Assembly (NCBI RefSeq): GCF_018413465.1
Contig: NZ_JAHCDK010000006.1
Location: 1-64,000 of the forward strand
DNA from: Flavobacterium sp. CYK-55
Lineage (GTDB): Bacteria > Bacteroidota > Bacteroidia > Flavobacteriales > Flavobacteriaceae
Length of the DNA stretch: 64,000 nt
Reading direction: 5' to 3'
The notes under the pieces were generated by a model. It worked only from the letters and a program-made list of their open reading frames with translations, was not told the DNA's origin and searched no databases. Positions 17,898-26,701 of the stretch are shown in pieces (position 1 is the stretch's first letter; the number at the start of each line of letters is the position of its first letter). Made by a program: the position numbers and the translations under genes.

Positions 17898-18266
17898 ATG
17901 AAAAGCATATACACCATTGGGCTTTTAATCCTATCTAATATCTTTATGACTATGGCTTGGTATGGCCATTTAAAATTCAAAGAATTCAAATGGTTTGAAA
18001 ATGCCGGACTTATCACAATCATCTTGGTTAGTTGGGGCTTGGCGTTGTTTGAATATTGCTTTCAGGTTCCGGCCAACAAAATTGGGTACGAAGGCAATGG
18101 CGGACCGTTTAGTTTAATGCAGCTTAAAGTCATTCAAGAAGTCATCACACTGGTTATTTTTGTGCTATTCTCTATGTTGTTTTTCAAAAACGAAACCTTT
18201 AGATGGAATCATGCCGTTGGCTTTTGCTTTTTGGTGTTGGCGGTGTATTTTATCTTTAAAAAATAA
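17898..18266 (+). CDS. DMT-type small membrane protein (DUF486)
   Basis: 122 aa with four membrane helices (about 5-20, 36-53, 75-97 and 104-120). GFCFLVLAVYFIFKK at the end and FEYCFQVPANKIGY in the middle are typical of DUF486. The family is related to small multidrug/drug-metabolite transporters, but no substrate is known. Ends 8 bases before the cupin gene, probably in one unit. Confidence 0.85.
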   Translation: MKSIYTIGLLILSNIFMTMAWYGHLKFKEFKWFENAGLITIILVSWGLALFEYCFQVPANKIGYEGNGGPFSLMQLKVIQEVITLVIFVLFSMLFFKNETFRWNHAVGFCFLVLAVYFIFKK

Positions 18267-18274
18267 TCCTCATA

Positions 18275-18643
18275 ATGAACAAAAACTATCAAATTCAAAA
18301 ATCGCCTTTTATTGTGCCCACCACCGATGGCAAACTCATTGAAGAACACCACGGTCGCGCAGCCACCAACAACCCGGACATTTCTATGGCGCACATGATT
18401 GCACCGCCGCATTGGAGCGAACCTTATCAAACACCCGAATTTGATGAGTACACTTATATCATTTCGGGCAAAAAGCAATTCACTATTGCGGGCGAAGTGA
18501 TTGTGCTAGAAGCCGGACAATCCATCAAAATTGAAAAAAATGTGCGTGTGCAATATGCCAATCCGTTTGATGAGCCCTGTGAATATATCGCGATTTGTCA
18601 ACCGGCATTTGACTTTACCAAAGTGCATCGAGAAGAAGCGTAA
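18275..18643 (+). CDS. small cupin-domain protein
   Basis: 122 aa, single cupin barrel. Metal-type residues can be seen in MAHMIAPPHWSEPYQTPEFDEYTYIISGKK (His, Glu) and in the second motif AGQSIKIEKNVRVQYANP, which lacks the usual His. It is shorter than 3-hydroxyanthranilate dioxygenase and does not look like it, even though kmo is next door on the other strand. Function unknown. A GC-rich repeat follows its stop. Confidence 0.8.
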   Translation: MNKNYQIQKSPFIVPTTDGKLIEEHHGRAATNNPDISMAHMIAPPHWSEPYQTPEFDEYTYIISGKKQFTIAGEVIVLEAGQSIKIEKNVRVQYANPFDEPCEYIAICQPAFDFTKVHREEA

Positions 18644-18662
18644 TTTTGCCGTTTGCGCCAGC

Positions 18663-18741
18663 GCGGCCCGGATGGCAACAGCATCCTTTTGGGTTGGGGT
18701 TCAAGCCAAAAGATATCGTGAACAGCCGGAACAGCCGCCCT
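18663..18741 (+). repeat. class I GC-rich intergenic repeat, copy 2
   Basis: GCCCGGATGGCAACAGCATC, a hairpin (CCTTTTGG ... CCAAAAGA), then TCGTGAACAGCCGGAACAGC. Shares both ends with 44967-45036. Lies between the convergent cupin and kmo genes and could serve as a terminator of either. Confidence 0.75.
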
Positions 18742-20089
18742 AAGAATGAACCAATAACTCAAGAATTTTATGTTCCACCTCAGGACTATTCCAGCGGTTT
18801 TGAATATCCGGAATCGTTTTGAGAACAGTTTCCATAATTTCGTTCTGACGATTGCCCAACGCCAACGCCTCTGAATACGGACGCAAACTAAACGTCACGC
18901 GACTGTACAGCGGCAACCATTTATCAGGGTGTTTTTCTGAAAACCACTTCTCAATTTTTTTCTGAAGCAAAAACTGAGCATCGGCGGTTTTGGTACTCAT
19001 TTCCATAAAATTGCGATACGACAGTTCGGCAATCGCATCGGCATTGGGCTTACGCGATTTTTCATATTCCGAAAAAATCATTTGCCAATCATCGCCGTAG
19101 CGCTGCATCATTTGGTTGAGTATCGTAATATCTTCAAAACCGGCATTCATACCGTGTCCGTAAAACGGAACAATCGCATGACAAGCATCGCCAATCAAAG
19201 CCACTTTATCTTGATACGTCCACGGAAAACACTTCATGGTTACTAAAAAACTCGTTGGATTCTTAAAGAAATCATGCACCAAATCAGGAATCACCTCGGC
19301 CGTATCCGGAAAATGTTCCGCAAAAAAAGCTTCCAAGGTTTCTTGATCTTTGAGTTGTGCAAATGAGTTTTCGCCTTCGTGCGGCATAAACAAAGTACAG
19401 GTAAACGTACCGTCGGTATTGGCCAGCGCCATGAGCATATATTCGCCGCGCGGCCAAATATGCAATGAGTTTTTATCGAGTTTGTGCGAGCCGTCGGCAT
19501 TGGCCGGAATATGTAATTCTTTATAGCCGAGTTTTAAAAATTCCTGTGAATAATTAAACATACTCTGACGCTGCATTCTGTGGCGCACGCGTGAGAACGC
19601 TCCGTCTGAACCAAACACCAAATCATAATCGAGTTCGTTCCACTCGCCGCGTTCGGTTTCGCCAATGTGCAAAGTAGCATCGCTCAAAGTAACATCCCAA
19701 ATACGGTGCTCAAAGAAAAATTCAACGCCTGCTGCTTCGGCCAAATCAACCATCTTACGGTTGAGCAAACCGCGTGAAAGCGAAAAAATCGCCTCGCCTT
19801 CTTTGCCGTAATATTGCTCGTTGAGCGAACGATCAGGCATGTGAATCGCGCGTTTGTCTACCGGAATCCCGATTTGTCTGATTTCATCATCCAAGCCAAT
19901 ATCTTGCAGGGTTTTCCAACCGCGGTCTGACATCACCAAATTAATCGAACGCCCCGAGAATTCAACGGTGCGAATATCCGGGCTGCGGTCAAAAACATGA
20001 ACCGTATGTCCGGCTTTTTTGAGGTAAATAGCCAAAAGTGAGCCTACCAAGCCCGACCCGACCACTGCGATTTTCTTAGATTGTTGCAT
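18740..20089 (-). CDS. kmo: kynurenine 3-monooxygenase
   Basis: 449 aa. FAD-dependent hydroxylase converting L-kynurenine to 3-hydroxykynurenine in tryptophan breakdown / de novo NAD synthesis. Seen: the N-terminal dinucleotide fold KIAVVGSGLVGSLLAIYLKK, the Arg-rich RSINLVMSDRGW block, and the second FAD motif ALIGDACHAIVPFYGHGMNAGFED. The C-terminus is short of a clear membrane anchor, as in bacterial enzymes. kynU, the next enzyme, is 8.4 kb away at 28514, also on the minus strand. A CAAAAGTA (TACTTTTG on the minus strand) at 20116-20123 is a likely -7 element. Confidence 0.93.
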   Translation of the reverse strand: MQQSKKIAVVGSGLVGSLLAIYLKKAGHTVHVFDRSPDIRTVEFSGRSINLVMSDRGWKTLQDIGLDDEIRQIGIPVDKRAIHMPDRSLNEQYYGKEGEAIFSLSRGLLNRKMVDLAEAAGVEFFFEHRIWDVTLSDATLHIGETERGEWNELDYDLVFGSDGAFSRVRHRMQRQSMFNYSQEFLKLGYKELHIPANADGSHKLDKNSLHIWPRGEYMLMALANTDGTFTCTLFMPHEGENSFAQLKDQETLEAFFAEHFPDTAEVIPDLVHDFFKNPTSFLVTMKCFPWTYQDKVALIGDACHAIVPFYGHGMNAGFEDITILNQMMQRYGDDWQMIFSEYEKSRKPNADAIAELSYRNFMEMSTKTADAQFLLQKKIEKWFSEKHPDKWLPLYSRVTFSLRPYSEALALGNRQNEIMETVLKTIPDIQNRWNSPEVEHKILELLVHS

Positions 20090-20167
20090 GATGAAATTGC
20101 ATCGTAAAAGCGCGTCAAAAGTAGCGAATAATATTGGCTCAGCGCATAAAATTGAAATTTATTATTG

Positions 20168-20262
20168 GGGCGTGCCACCGGCTCCGCTGCGCTGCGCCGC
20201 TGTCAGGCTGTTCGCTTTTAGTCCTCGCTGCGCTGCGGGCTAACGCTGCCATCCTTCACGCG
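20168..20262 (-). repeat. class II GC-rich intergenic repeat, copy 2
   Basis: Read on the minus strand it runs CGCGTGAAGGATGGCAGCG ... GCGAACAGCCTGACAGCGGCG ... GAGCCGGTGGCACGCCC and is almost collinear with 30651-30755. Unusually it lies between divergent genes (kmo and the photolyase operon), abutting the operator at 20272. Confidence 0.8.
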
Positions 20263-20271
20263 ATTGAAAAT

Positions 20272-20305
20272 TTTGTTTAACTTTTTATTTATTTTATTAA
20301 ACAAA
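20272..20305. promoter_or_regulatory. putative operator: TTTGTTTAA-N16-TTAAACAAA (photolyase operon)
   Basis: Perfect inverted repeat of two 9-mers with a 16-nt spacer, ending 3 bases before a TATTTTTG -7 element (20309-20316) of the flavin reductase gene. The same repeat with the same spacer lies upstream of the tetR gene at 43925-43958. In both places the left half is extended to AAATTTTGTTTAAC and the right half to ATTAAACAAA, with 14 bases between. Confidence 0.7.
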
Positions 20306-20308
20306 CTG

Positions 20309-20316
20309 TATTTTTG
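20309..20316 (+). promoter_or_regulatory. promoter -7 element (TATTTTTG) of the photolyase operon
   Basis: Full match to TAnnTTTG, 18 bases before the ATG at 20335; it rules out the TTG start at 20314. The normal -33 position (about 20287) has no TTTG, which fits a promoter that needs or is controlled by a regulator at the operator 20272-20305. Confidence 0.55.
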
Positions 20317-20334
20317 CGGCTCAAACCATCCTAC

Positions 20335-20970
20335 ATGAAATCATTTTCACAAGCCGAAATCCAACAAATGGATCGCATCTATCGGCTCAACCTCATCAAT
20401 TCCTGCACCGGATACAAATCGGCCAACCTCATCGTGTCGCAATCTGAGAGCGGCATCAACAATGTAGCCGTATTCAGCAGCGTTACGCATTTGGGCAGCG
20501 ATCCGGCCTTGATTGGTTTCATTGTTCGGCCAACGGTCGTGCCCAGAAACACTTATCAAAACATCCGCGCCACCGAGTATTTCACCATCAACCACATTAC
20601 CGCGGCGCAAATCCAGAGCGCCCACCATAGTTCTGCGGCTTATCCGGCTGAAATTTCTGAGTTTGACCAAACCGATTTATGCCCACAAATCAGAGCAGAT
20701 TTTAAGATTCCGTTTGTAGCCCAAAGCCCGGTACAACTGTATTGCAAATACCTCAATGAATATCCCATCGCAGAGAACAATACCATCATGATTGTTGCAT
20801 CAATTGAGCAAATCTTTATCCAAGACGAGCTTTTGCACCAAGATGGTTGGATTCGGCTTGACCAGGCGCAAGTAGTCGTCATCAATGGTCTCGACGGTTA
20901 TGCTTTGCCCAATATCCTCGACCGATTTGCCTATGCGCGCCCCAATCAACCTGTTTATTCAATTTTATAA
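20335..20970 (+). CDS. flavin reductase-like / FMN-binding split-barrel protein
   Basis: 211 aa from the ATG at 20335. The split-barrel flavin reductase pattern is visible: NSCTGYKSANLIVSQSESG, AVFSSVTHLGSDPALIGFI, TVVPRNTYQNIRATEYFTIN and FKIPFVAQSPVQLYCKYLNE. Such proteins bind FMN and often reduce free flavin with NAD(P)H. As the first gene of the photolyase operon it may supply reduced flavin to the two photolyases or act on a linked chromophore pathway; this is inference. It follows the operator and -7 element directly. Confidence 0.85.
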   Translation: MKSFSQAEIQQMDRIYRLNLINSCTGYKSANLIVSQSESGINNVAVFSSVTHLGSDPALIGFIVRPTVVPRNTYQNIRATEYFTINHITAAQIQSAHHSSAAYPAEISEFDQTDLCPQIRADFKIPFVAQSPVQLYCKYLNEYPIAENNTIMIVASIEQIFIQDELLHQDGWIRLDQAQVVVINGLDGYALPNILDRFAYARPNQPVYSIL

Positions 20971-21117
20971 ATGGCCCATACAAAACCCCATTTGCCCAGC
21001 AAAATTTGTCCGGTTTGCGAGCGTCCGTTTAGCTGGCGCAAAAAATGGGAACGCAACTGGAATGCTGTGCTGTATTGCAGCGATCGTTGTCGACAAAATA
21101 AAAAAACAAATTCATGA
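20971..21117 (+). CDS. DUF2256 zinc-ribbon-like protein (48 aa)
   Basis: A very short gene of 48 residues starting at the base after the flavin reductase stop codon. It has [20 protein letters not shown] and LYCSDRCR, i.e. CxxC and CxxxC pairs of the DUF2256 family, a likely zinc-binding ribbon. Its stop overlaps the start of the cryptochrome gene in ATGA. DUF2256 genes often accompany photolyase genes in other bacteria (recalled, not checked); no function is established. The tight packing suggests co-translation. Confidence 0.85.
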   Translation: MAHTKPHLPSKICPVCERPFSWRKKWERNWNAVLYCSDRCRQNKKTNS

Positions 21118-22403
21118 AAGCACTCGTTTGGTTTACCCAAGATTTGCGCACACACGATCAGGTTTCACTCAGCAAAGCCTGCGCAGAGAATCAAAGCGTT
21201 CAAGCGGTTTATTGCTTAGATCCAAGCTGGTTTGAATACACCGAATTCGGCTTTAAAAAAACCGAGAAATTCCGCGCCCGCTTTTTGCTGGAGACCTTGA
21301 CTGATTTACAACAATCGCTCAAAAAAATCCATATTCCGCTTGAGGTTGTTTTTCAAAAGCCCGAAGATTTTATTTCGAACTTCATCCAACAAAACGCCAT
21401 CAACCGCGTCTATAAAATGACCGAGTGGACCGCTGAAGAACAAAAGGTTTTTCATCAAGTTCGAAAAAACACCATCCAAGAAGTGCAATGGATTCAAAAC
21501 TACGATCAGTTTTTGTTTCATCCTGAAGATATTCCATTCAAAACCATAGCGCAATTGCCCGAAGTTTTTACCGAATTCCGCAAAAAAACCGAACAACTCA
21601 GCCGTGTGCGAGCAGCGTTGCCCGAGCCAAAAATGCCGATTGAAAACTACCGCGAACCACAAGGTAAAATTCCGTCATTGACTGATTTGGGCTTTGAAGA
21701 TTTTGAAACACATCCCAACTCGTCGGTGCCTTTTCAGGGCGGACAAACCCATGCGCTCAATAGGCTCGACCATTACTTATTTGAAACCCAAAATCTGTCG
21801 CGCTACAAGCAAACCCGCAACGGGCTCATCGATGCCGATTACAGTTCAAAATTATCGCTGTGGCTCGCCAACGGAAGCATCTCGGCGCGTACCATTTATG
21901 AAGCTGTGCAAAAATTCGAACGCACGGTGACCAAAACTGAAGACACTTATTGGTTGATTTTTGAACTGCTTTGGCGCGATTACTTCAAATATATTTCACT
22001 CAAACACCACAACAAGATTTTTTATTTGGGCGGAATTCTGAGTCGCGCTTATTCTTGGAAACAAAATCCGCAAAAATTCAAGCAATGGGCCGAGGGCAAA
22101 ACACCCGAACCTTTTGTCAACGCCAACATGATGGAACTGCGCAACACCGGATTTATGAGCAACCGCGGCAGACAAAATGTAGCGAGTTTTTGGGCCAAAC
22201 AATGGCAAGAAGATTGGCGCATCGGTGCCGCATATTTTGAAAGCATGCTCATAGATTACGACGTGCACAGCAACTACGGAAACTGGATCTATAATGCCGG
22301 TGTGGGCAACGATCCGCGCGATCGAATGTTCAACATCAAGCGTCAGGCTGAGATGTATGATCCCGAGCAAAATTTTCAAAAACTCTGGCTGAACCAATCA
22401 TGA
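21114..22403 (+). CDS. cryptochrome DASH-type photolyase
   Basis: 429 aa. N-terminal alpha/beta antenna domain ([20 protein letters not shown]) and C-terminal helical FAD domain with [58 protein letters not shown] and [20 protein letters not shown]. The last two blocks are typical of the DASH class, which repairs cyclobutane dimers in single-stranded DNA or acts in blue-light signalling. Overlaps the DUF2256 gene and the next photolyase gene by 4 bases each. Confidence 0.92.
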   Translation: MKALVWFTQDLRTHDQVSLSKACAENQSVQAVYCLDPSWFEYTEFGFKKTEKFRARFLLETLTDLQQSLKKIHIPLEVVFQKPEDFISNFIQQNAINRVYKMTEWTAEEQKVFHQVRKNTIQEVQWIQNYDQFLFHPEDIPFKTIAQLPEVFTEFRKKTEQLSRVRAALPEPKMPIENYREPQGKIPSLTDLGFEDFETHPNSSVPFQGGQTHALNRLDHYLFETQNLSRYKQTRNGLIDADYSSKLSLWLANGSISARTIYEAVQKFERTVTKTEDTYWLIFELLWRDYFKYISLKHHNKIFYLGGILSRAYSWKQNPQKFKQWAEGKTPEPFVNANMMELRNTGFMSNRGRQNVASFWAKQWQEDWRIGAAYFESMLIDYDVHSNYGNWIYNAGVGNDPRDRMFNIKRQAEMYDPEQNFQKLWLNQS

Positions 22404-23932
22404 AAACACTTCGACTTATTTTGGGCGATCAGCTCCATGCGCAACATTCGTGGTATCAAAAAACCTCTGACGATATTACTTATTTGATGATTGAAATGCA
22501 TCAAGAAACGAGTTATGTCAAACATCATATTCAAAAAATCACCGCTTTCTTTGCTGCGATGCGATGCTTTGCTCAAGAACTGACGGCTCAAAAACATCAA
22601 GTGCGTTACTTTAAAATTGGTGACGATTGGGCGAAAAAACCGCTTGATGAAATTCTCTCTCATTTGATCGGCGAATTATCTATTCAAAAATTTGAATATC
22701 AACAACCCGACGAATATCGATTAGACGAGCAACTCAATCAATTTTGCACCTGCTTGCCTATTGCCTATGAATGTTTTTCAACCGAACATTTTTTGACCGA
22801 AAAAACCGAGTTGGGTAACTTCTTTAAAGGAAAAAAGCAATGGCTCATGGAAAGCTTTTACCGACAAATGCGCAAAAAACATCACATATTGATGCAAGGC
22901 GATGCTCCGGTGGGCGGCGCTTGGAATTTTGACCACGAAAACCGCAAAAAATACAAAGGAGAACATCTGGTTCCGCTCGCGGCTATTTTTCAAAATGATG
23001 TGCGCGAAATTCATCAAGAAATAGATGCGCAAAACATGGATTATTTTGGCCACATCAATCCTAAACATTTGGATTGGCCCATCAACCGAAAGCAATGTTT
23101 GCAGCAACTGGATTATTTCTGTGCGCATTTATTAGAACATTTCGGCGATTACGAAGACGCGATGCACAGCCGTGAAAAATATCTGTTTCACTCGCGCTTG
23201 TCGTTTGCGATGAACACCAAAATGCTCTCACCAATGGAAGTCATTCAGAAAGCCATTGATACTTTTGAGCAAAATCCGCAAAAAATCAGTTTGCCGCAAA
23301 TCGAAGGTTTTGTCAGACAGATTCTGGGCTGGCGCGAATATGTACGCGGAATTTACTGGGCCAAAATGCCCGAATATCAATCACTCAACTACTTTGGGCA
23401 TCAAAATCAACTTCCGGAATTTTTCTGGACAGGCCAAACCAAAATGAACTGCCTCAAGCATGCGATTGGGCAAAGTCTGAACGATGCTTATGCACATCAC
23501 ATTCAAAGGCTCATGGTGATTGGAAATTTTGCGTTGCTTACACAAATTCATCCCGACCAAGTAGACGCTTGGTATTTGGGCGTATACATCGACGCTATTG
23601 AATGGGTTGAAATGCCCAATACACGAGGTATGAGTCAGTATGCCGACGGCGGAATCATTGCCACCAAGCCTTATGTTTCATCGGGTAGTTATATTCAAAA
23701 AATGAGCGATTATTGCAGCGGTTGTGCCTATGATGTCAAACAAAAAACCGGAGAAAAAACTTGCCCTTTCAATAGTTTATATTGGCATTTTGTCGAGGTG
23801 AATAGACCATTGTTTCAAGACAATCCAAGAATGGCGATGATGTATCATCAGCTCAACAAAATGCCAGCGGAACAACGCGCAGCCTTGCTTGAACGCGCTG
23901 AAAAAATCATTCAAAATCCGGATGCTTTTTAG
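22400..23932 (+). CDS. iron-sulfur bacterial cryptochrome/photolyase, (6-4) photolyase type
   Basis: 510 aa of the PhrB/CryB (FeS-BCP) class. The N-terminus [17 protein letters not shown] is the class start. The FAD domain has QILGWREYVRGIYW, and the cluster cysteines are seen in MNCLKHAIGQ and in YCSGCAYDVKQKTGEKTCPF near the C-terminus, four Cys as needed for a [4Fe-4S] cluster. Characterised members repair (6-4) photoproducts with FAD and a lumazine antenna. Last gene of the operon; its stop overlaps that of the convergent amt by 4 bases. Confidence 0.9.
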   Translation: MKTLRLILGDQLHAQHSWYQKTSDDITYLMIEMHQETSYVKHHIQKITAFFAAMRCFAQELTAQKHQVRYFKIGDDWAKKPLDEILSHLIGELSIQKFEYQQPDEYRLDEQLNQFCTCLPIAYECFSTEHFLTEKTELGNFFKGKKQWLMESFYRQMRKKHHILMQGDAPVGGAWNFDHENRKKYKGEHLVPLAAIFQNDVREIHQEIDAQNMDYFGHINPKHLDWPINRKQCLQQLDYFCAHLLEHFGDYEDAMHSREKYLFHSRLSFAMNTKMLSPMEVIQKAIDTFEQNPQKISLPQIEGFVRQILGWREYVRGIYWAKMPEYQSLNYFGHQNQLPEFFWTGQTKMNCLKHAIGQSLNDAYAHHIQRLMVIGNFALLTQIHPDQVDAWYLGVYIDAIEWVEMPNTRGMSQYADGGIIATKPYVSSGSYIQKMSDYCSGCAYDVKQKTGEKTCPFNSLYWHFVEVNRPLFQDNPRMAMMYHQLNKMPAEQRAALLERAEKIIQNPDAF

Positions 23933-25245
23933 AGGTTTTCACCGTGTTGGGTAATATCCAGTCCGAGCGCTTCTTTTTCTTCGCTCACGCGCAAAGGCGT
24001 TAGTTTGTTGACCACAAAAAACACCACATAAGACATCGTAAAAGCAAAAATCGAAACCAAAACCAAGGCAACCAATTGATTAAAAAATAAAGTGGTTTCG
24101 CCAAAAATTAAACCTTGATCGGTGATTGCGGGATTGACTTGTTTGGAAGCGAAAACACCCGTGAGTACCATACCGACCATGCCGCCTACTCCGTGACAAC
24201 TGAACACATCAAGCGCATCGTCAATTTTGCCTTTCGGGAATTTGGCAACCATCACATTACTCACCCAACTGCTAAAAATCCCGATGAATATTGCATGCGG
24301 CATACTCACATAACCCGCCGCCGGAGTGATCGCTACCAAACCAACCACCGAGCCGATACAAGCGCCCATCGCCGAAGGTTTGTGCCCCCAAATTTTATCG
24401 AGAAACACCCAAGCCATCGCGGCAGCGGCTGCAGCAACTGTAGTAGTTCCAAGCGCTTGAACCGCAATGGTGTTGGCACCCATGGCCGAGCCCGCATTGA
24501 ATCCGAACCAACCAAACCACAACAAACCGGTTCCGAGTAATACATAAGTAATGCGCGCCGGACTGGTGTTTTGTGTTTTTCGTTTTCCGAGAAAAATAGC
24601 CCCGGCGAGTGCTGCCCAACCGGCACTCATGTGTACGACGGTTCCGCCGGCAAAATCGAGTACACCCATTTTGAACAACAGCCCCTCAGGATGCCAAGTG
24701 CAATGCGCCAGCGGTGTATACACCAACAGAATAAACAAAACCATAAACAGCAAATAAGCCCAAAAGCGAATGCGTTCGGCAAAGGCTCCGGTCACCAAAG
24801 CCGGGGTGATGATGGCAAACTTGGCTTGAAATAAAGCAAACAATAAAAAAGGAATCGTGGGCGCCAAAGGCCAAACACTCGAAACGCTTACTTTTTGAAA
24901 AAAGATATAATCAGTTGGGTTACCAATAAGCCCGCCGATGCTGCTACCGAACGACAAACCAAAAGCGACCACCACCCAAAGTACAGTTACAATCACCATG
25001 GCCATAAAACTTTGCATCATGGTGCTGATGACATTTTTTTTGCCGACCATCCCGCCATAGAAAAAACCCAAACCGGGTGTCATGAGCAAAACCAACGCTG
25101 TAGCAACAATCATCCAAGCGGTATCGCCGGTATCAAATTGTGCCGTAACCGGTAGTTGGTTAGACGCGCTGTCAAATATGATATGCGAAAATAAACTGAG
25201 TAATAAAAGTAAAACGAGTGTAAAACTAAGGACGATTCTTCTCAT
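23929..25245 (-). CDS. amt: ammonium transporter (Amt family)
   Basis: 438 aa. N-terminal signal-like helix (LSFTLVLLLLLSLFSHIIFD), then about eleven membrane helices. Family blocks: MLVATALVLLMTPGLGFFYGG-like start, FAGGTVVHMSAGWAALAGAIFLG and DDALDVFSCHGVGGMVGMVLTGVFA, which includes the conserved pore His pair. Inner-membrane channel for NH4+/NH3. No glnB/glnK gene is adjacent, which is less common for amt. The upstream region has a 7-bp palindrome (25340-25361) described separately. Confidence 0.92.
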   Translation of the reverse strand: MRRIVLSFTLVLLLLLSLFSHIIFDSASNQLPVTAQFDTGDTAWMIVATALVLLMTPGLGFFYGGMVGKKNVISTMMQSFMAMVIVTVLWVVVAFGLSFGSSIGGLIGNPTDYIFFQKVSVSSVWPLAPTIPFLLFALFQAKFAIITPALVTGAFAERIRFWAYLLFMVLFILLVYTPLAHCTWHPEGLLFKMGVLDFAGGTVVHMSAGWAALAGAIFLGKRKTQNTSPARITYVLLGTGLLWFGWFGFNAGSAMGANTIAVQALGTTTVAAAAAAMAWVFLDKIWGHKPSAMGACIGSVVGLVAITPAAGYVSMPHAIFIGIFSSWVSNVMVAKFPKGKIDDALDVFSCHGVGGMVGMVLTGVFASKQVNPAITDQGLIFGETTLFFNQLVALVLVSIFAFTMSYVVFFVVNKLTPLRVSEEKEALGLDITQHGENL

Positions 25246-25339
25246 AAATAGTAGTTTAAGGAAACTAAAATTATAAAAATTGAATTACACCCTAAAAATT
25301 TGAAGCTATGTTTGATTTACTTTTATCAATTTAGAAATA

Positions 25340-25361
25340 TACCCTATTAAATTTTAGGGTA
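25340..25361. promoter_or_regulatory. palindrome TACCCTA-N8-TAGGGTA upstream of amt
   Basis: Perfect 7-bp inverted repeat with an 8-nt AT spacer, 95 bases upstream of the amt start; a related half-site ACCCTAAAAATT lies nearer the gene at 25289-25300. It could be an operator. It also lies 50 bases from the terminator of the agmatinase-like gene, but has no T-run itself. Confidence 0.35.
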
Positions 25362-25413
25362 TTCTTTAAAAATAACATCCATTTTTACACAGACACCTAT
25401 TCTGAAAAATAAA

Positions 25414-25439
25414 AAAACCCGCTCAAAAGAGCAGGTTTT
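25414..25439. terminator. terminator of the agmatinase-like gene
   Basis: Stem AAAACC-c-GCTC / GAGC-a-GGTTTT with an AAAA loop; 22 bases after the stop of the gene on the minus strand. A- and T-runs on both sides. Confidence 0.8.
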
Positions 25440-25461
25440 ATAAATAATGTTATATGACTTA

Positions 25462-26544
25462 CTAGAAAGTAATTCTCTTTCCGACTTCAAGACCGTTGTT
25501 CAGAGCCCATACACCACACATATGATACAACATACGCGCGCCGACGTTTCCGTCCCAATCGTCCTCGCCCGGAGCTACTTCAACCAAATCCATTCCGATG
25601 ATTTGTTTTCCGCTTTGCGCCAATTTGTTGAACAAATAAGCGGCTTGTTCGTACGAAAAACCCCCTGGAACCGGTGTTCCCGTATGTGGACCATACCAAG
25701 CATACATACCATCAATATCAAAACTGACGGCTACTTTTTGTGGCAAAGCAGTAATGATTTGATCGCATTGGGCATCCCAAGTCATGCCTTTGAAGGTTTG
25801 GGCTTTCATATCAGCATCGGTGTGCACTTGAACACGACCGGCCTGTGATTGAACCACTTCGGCTTCTTGCGCGCAAAAGTCACGAATGCCAATTTGAACA
25901 ATCTTGCTAATTTGCGGAATCTGCAACGCATTATACATAATCGACGCATGCGAGTACGTGAATCCTTCATAAGCAATACGCAAATCCATATGTGCATCTA
26001 GGTGTAAAATCCCGAAATTGTCGTGTTGGGTGGCAAGCGCTTGGTAATAACCCAGCGGCGTTGAATGATCGCCTCCGAGCAAAACAACTCTTTTCCCTTG
26101 CTGCATCCAATACAAAATTCGTTCGCGCACCTGGCTGTGCAAATCGGCACAAGCTTGGTTGATGGTGTGCAAATCGGCTTTTAATTGGGCGTGTTCTTCA
26201 ATTGATGCTCCGCTTTCTAAAGCTTCAATGATGGGTTGCGCCATGGCTTTATATTGAACGCTTTTTTGCGCCCATGAAGTGATGAGTTCGTGGTCATCGT
26301 AGTGAATTCCGAGTTTCCAGAGTTCCGGAAAATCTTGATGGTGCAAATCAACCTGAAATGAAGCTTCAAAAATAGCTTCCGGCCCTTCAGATGCTCCTGA
26401 GCCATAACTCACAGTAACTTCCCACGGCACAGGCACCACGATGATTTCACTGTCTTGTGATGAAAAAGGCAATCCGAATATAGTTTGATCGGCCAAGCCG
26501 GGTTGCGACGGATCAAAGCTGGCGATGATTTCTTGTTTGGTCAT
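25462..26544 (-). CDS. agmatinase/arginase family protein
   Basis: 360 aa from the ATG at 26544 (MTKQEIIASFD); an upstream frame reaches 26640 but encodes no family sequence. Binuclear Mn2+ motifs are present: LLGGDHSTPLG, ILHLDAHMDLR and VAVSFDIDGM. The ureohydrolase family includes agmatinase, arginase and formimidoylglutamase; the first metal site and the SYGSGASEGPEAIFEASFQV start resemble agmatinase, but the substrate is not fixed by what I see. Single gene with its own terminator and a TATCTTTG -7 element at 26581-26588. Confidence 0.85.
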   Translation of the reverse strand: MTKQEIIASFDPSQPGLADQTIFGLPFSSQDSEIIVVPVPWEVTVSYGSGASEGPEAIFEASFQVDLHHQDFPELWKLGIHYDDHELITSWAQKSVQYKAMAQPIIEALESGASIEEHAQLKADLHTINQACADLHSQVRERILYWMQQGKRVVLLGGDHSTPLGYYQALATQHDNFGILHLDAHMDLRIAYEGFTYSHASIMYNALQIPQISKIVQIGIRDFCAQEAEVVQSQAGRVQVHTDADMKAQTFKGMTWDAQCDQIITALPQKVAVSFDIDGMYAWYGPHTGTPVPGGFSYEQAAYLFNKLAQSGKQIIGMDLVEVAPGEDDWDGNVGARMLYHMCGVWALNNGLEVGKRITF

Positions 26545-26634
26545 GATATAATCAACAATTGAAAATTTGTTTTGGTCGCGCAAAGATAATCGCATTGATT
26601 CGATTGTAAAAGAAAACCAACAATTTCTAATGCA

Positions 26635-26646
26635 TGACAATTGTCA
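26635..26646. promoter_or_regulatory. 12-bp perfect palindrome TGACAATTGTCA
   Basis: Lies between the divergent agmatinase-like gene and the 603-aa gene, 56 bases before the latter. Perfect dyad of the kind bound by dimeric regulators. A chance occurrence cannot be excluded. Confidence 0.35.
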
Positions 26647-26701
26647 GGTTTTAAATGCGCGGTAATGCTGATTTTTACGGATTATTAAAATTAAACGGCA
26701 T

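Noticed and set aside
18275..18643. Cupin as the 3-hydroxyanthranilate dioxygenase of the kynurenine pathway
   Set aside because: Too short and lacks the family motifs despite being beside kmo; kept as an unnamed cupin.
24115..24540. Long plus-strand open frame inside amt
   Set aside because: It is antisense to a clear ammonium transporter gene and has no family signs; a product of codon bias.
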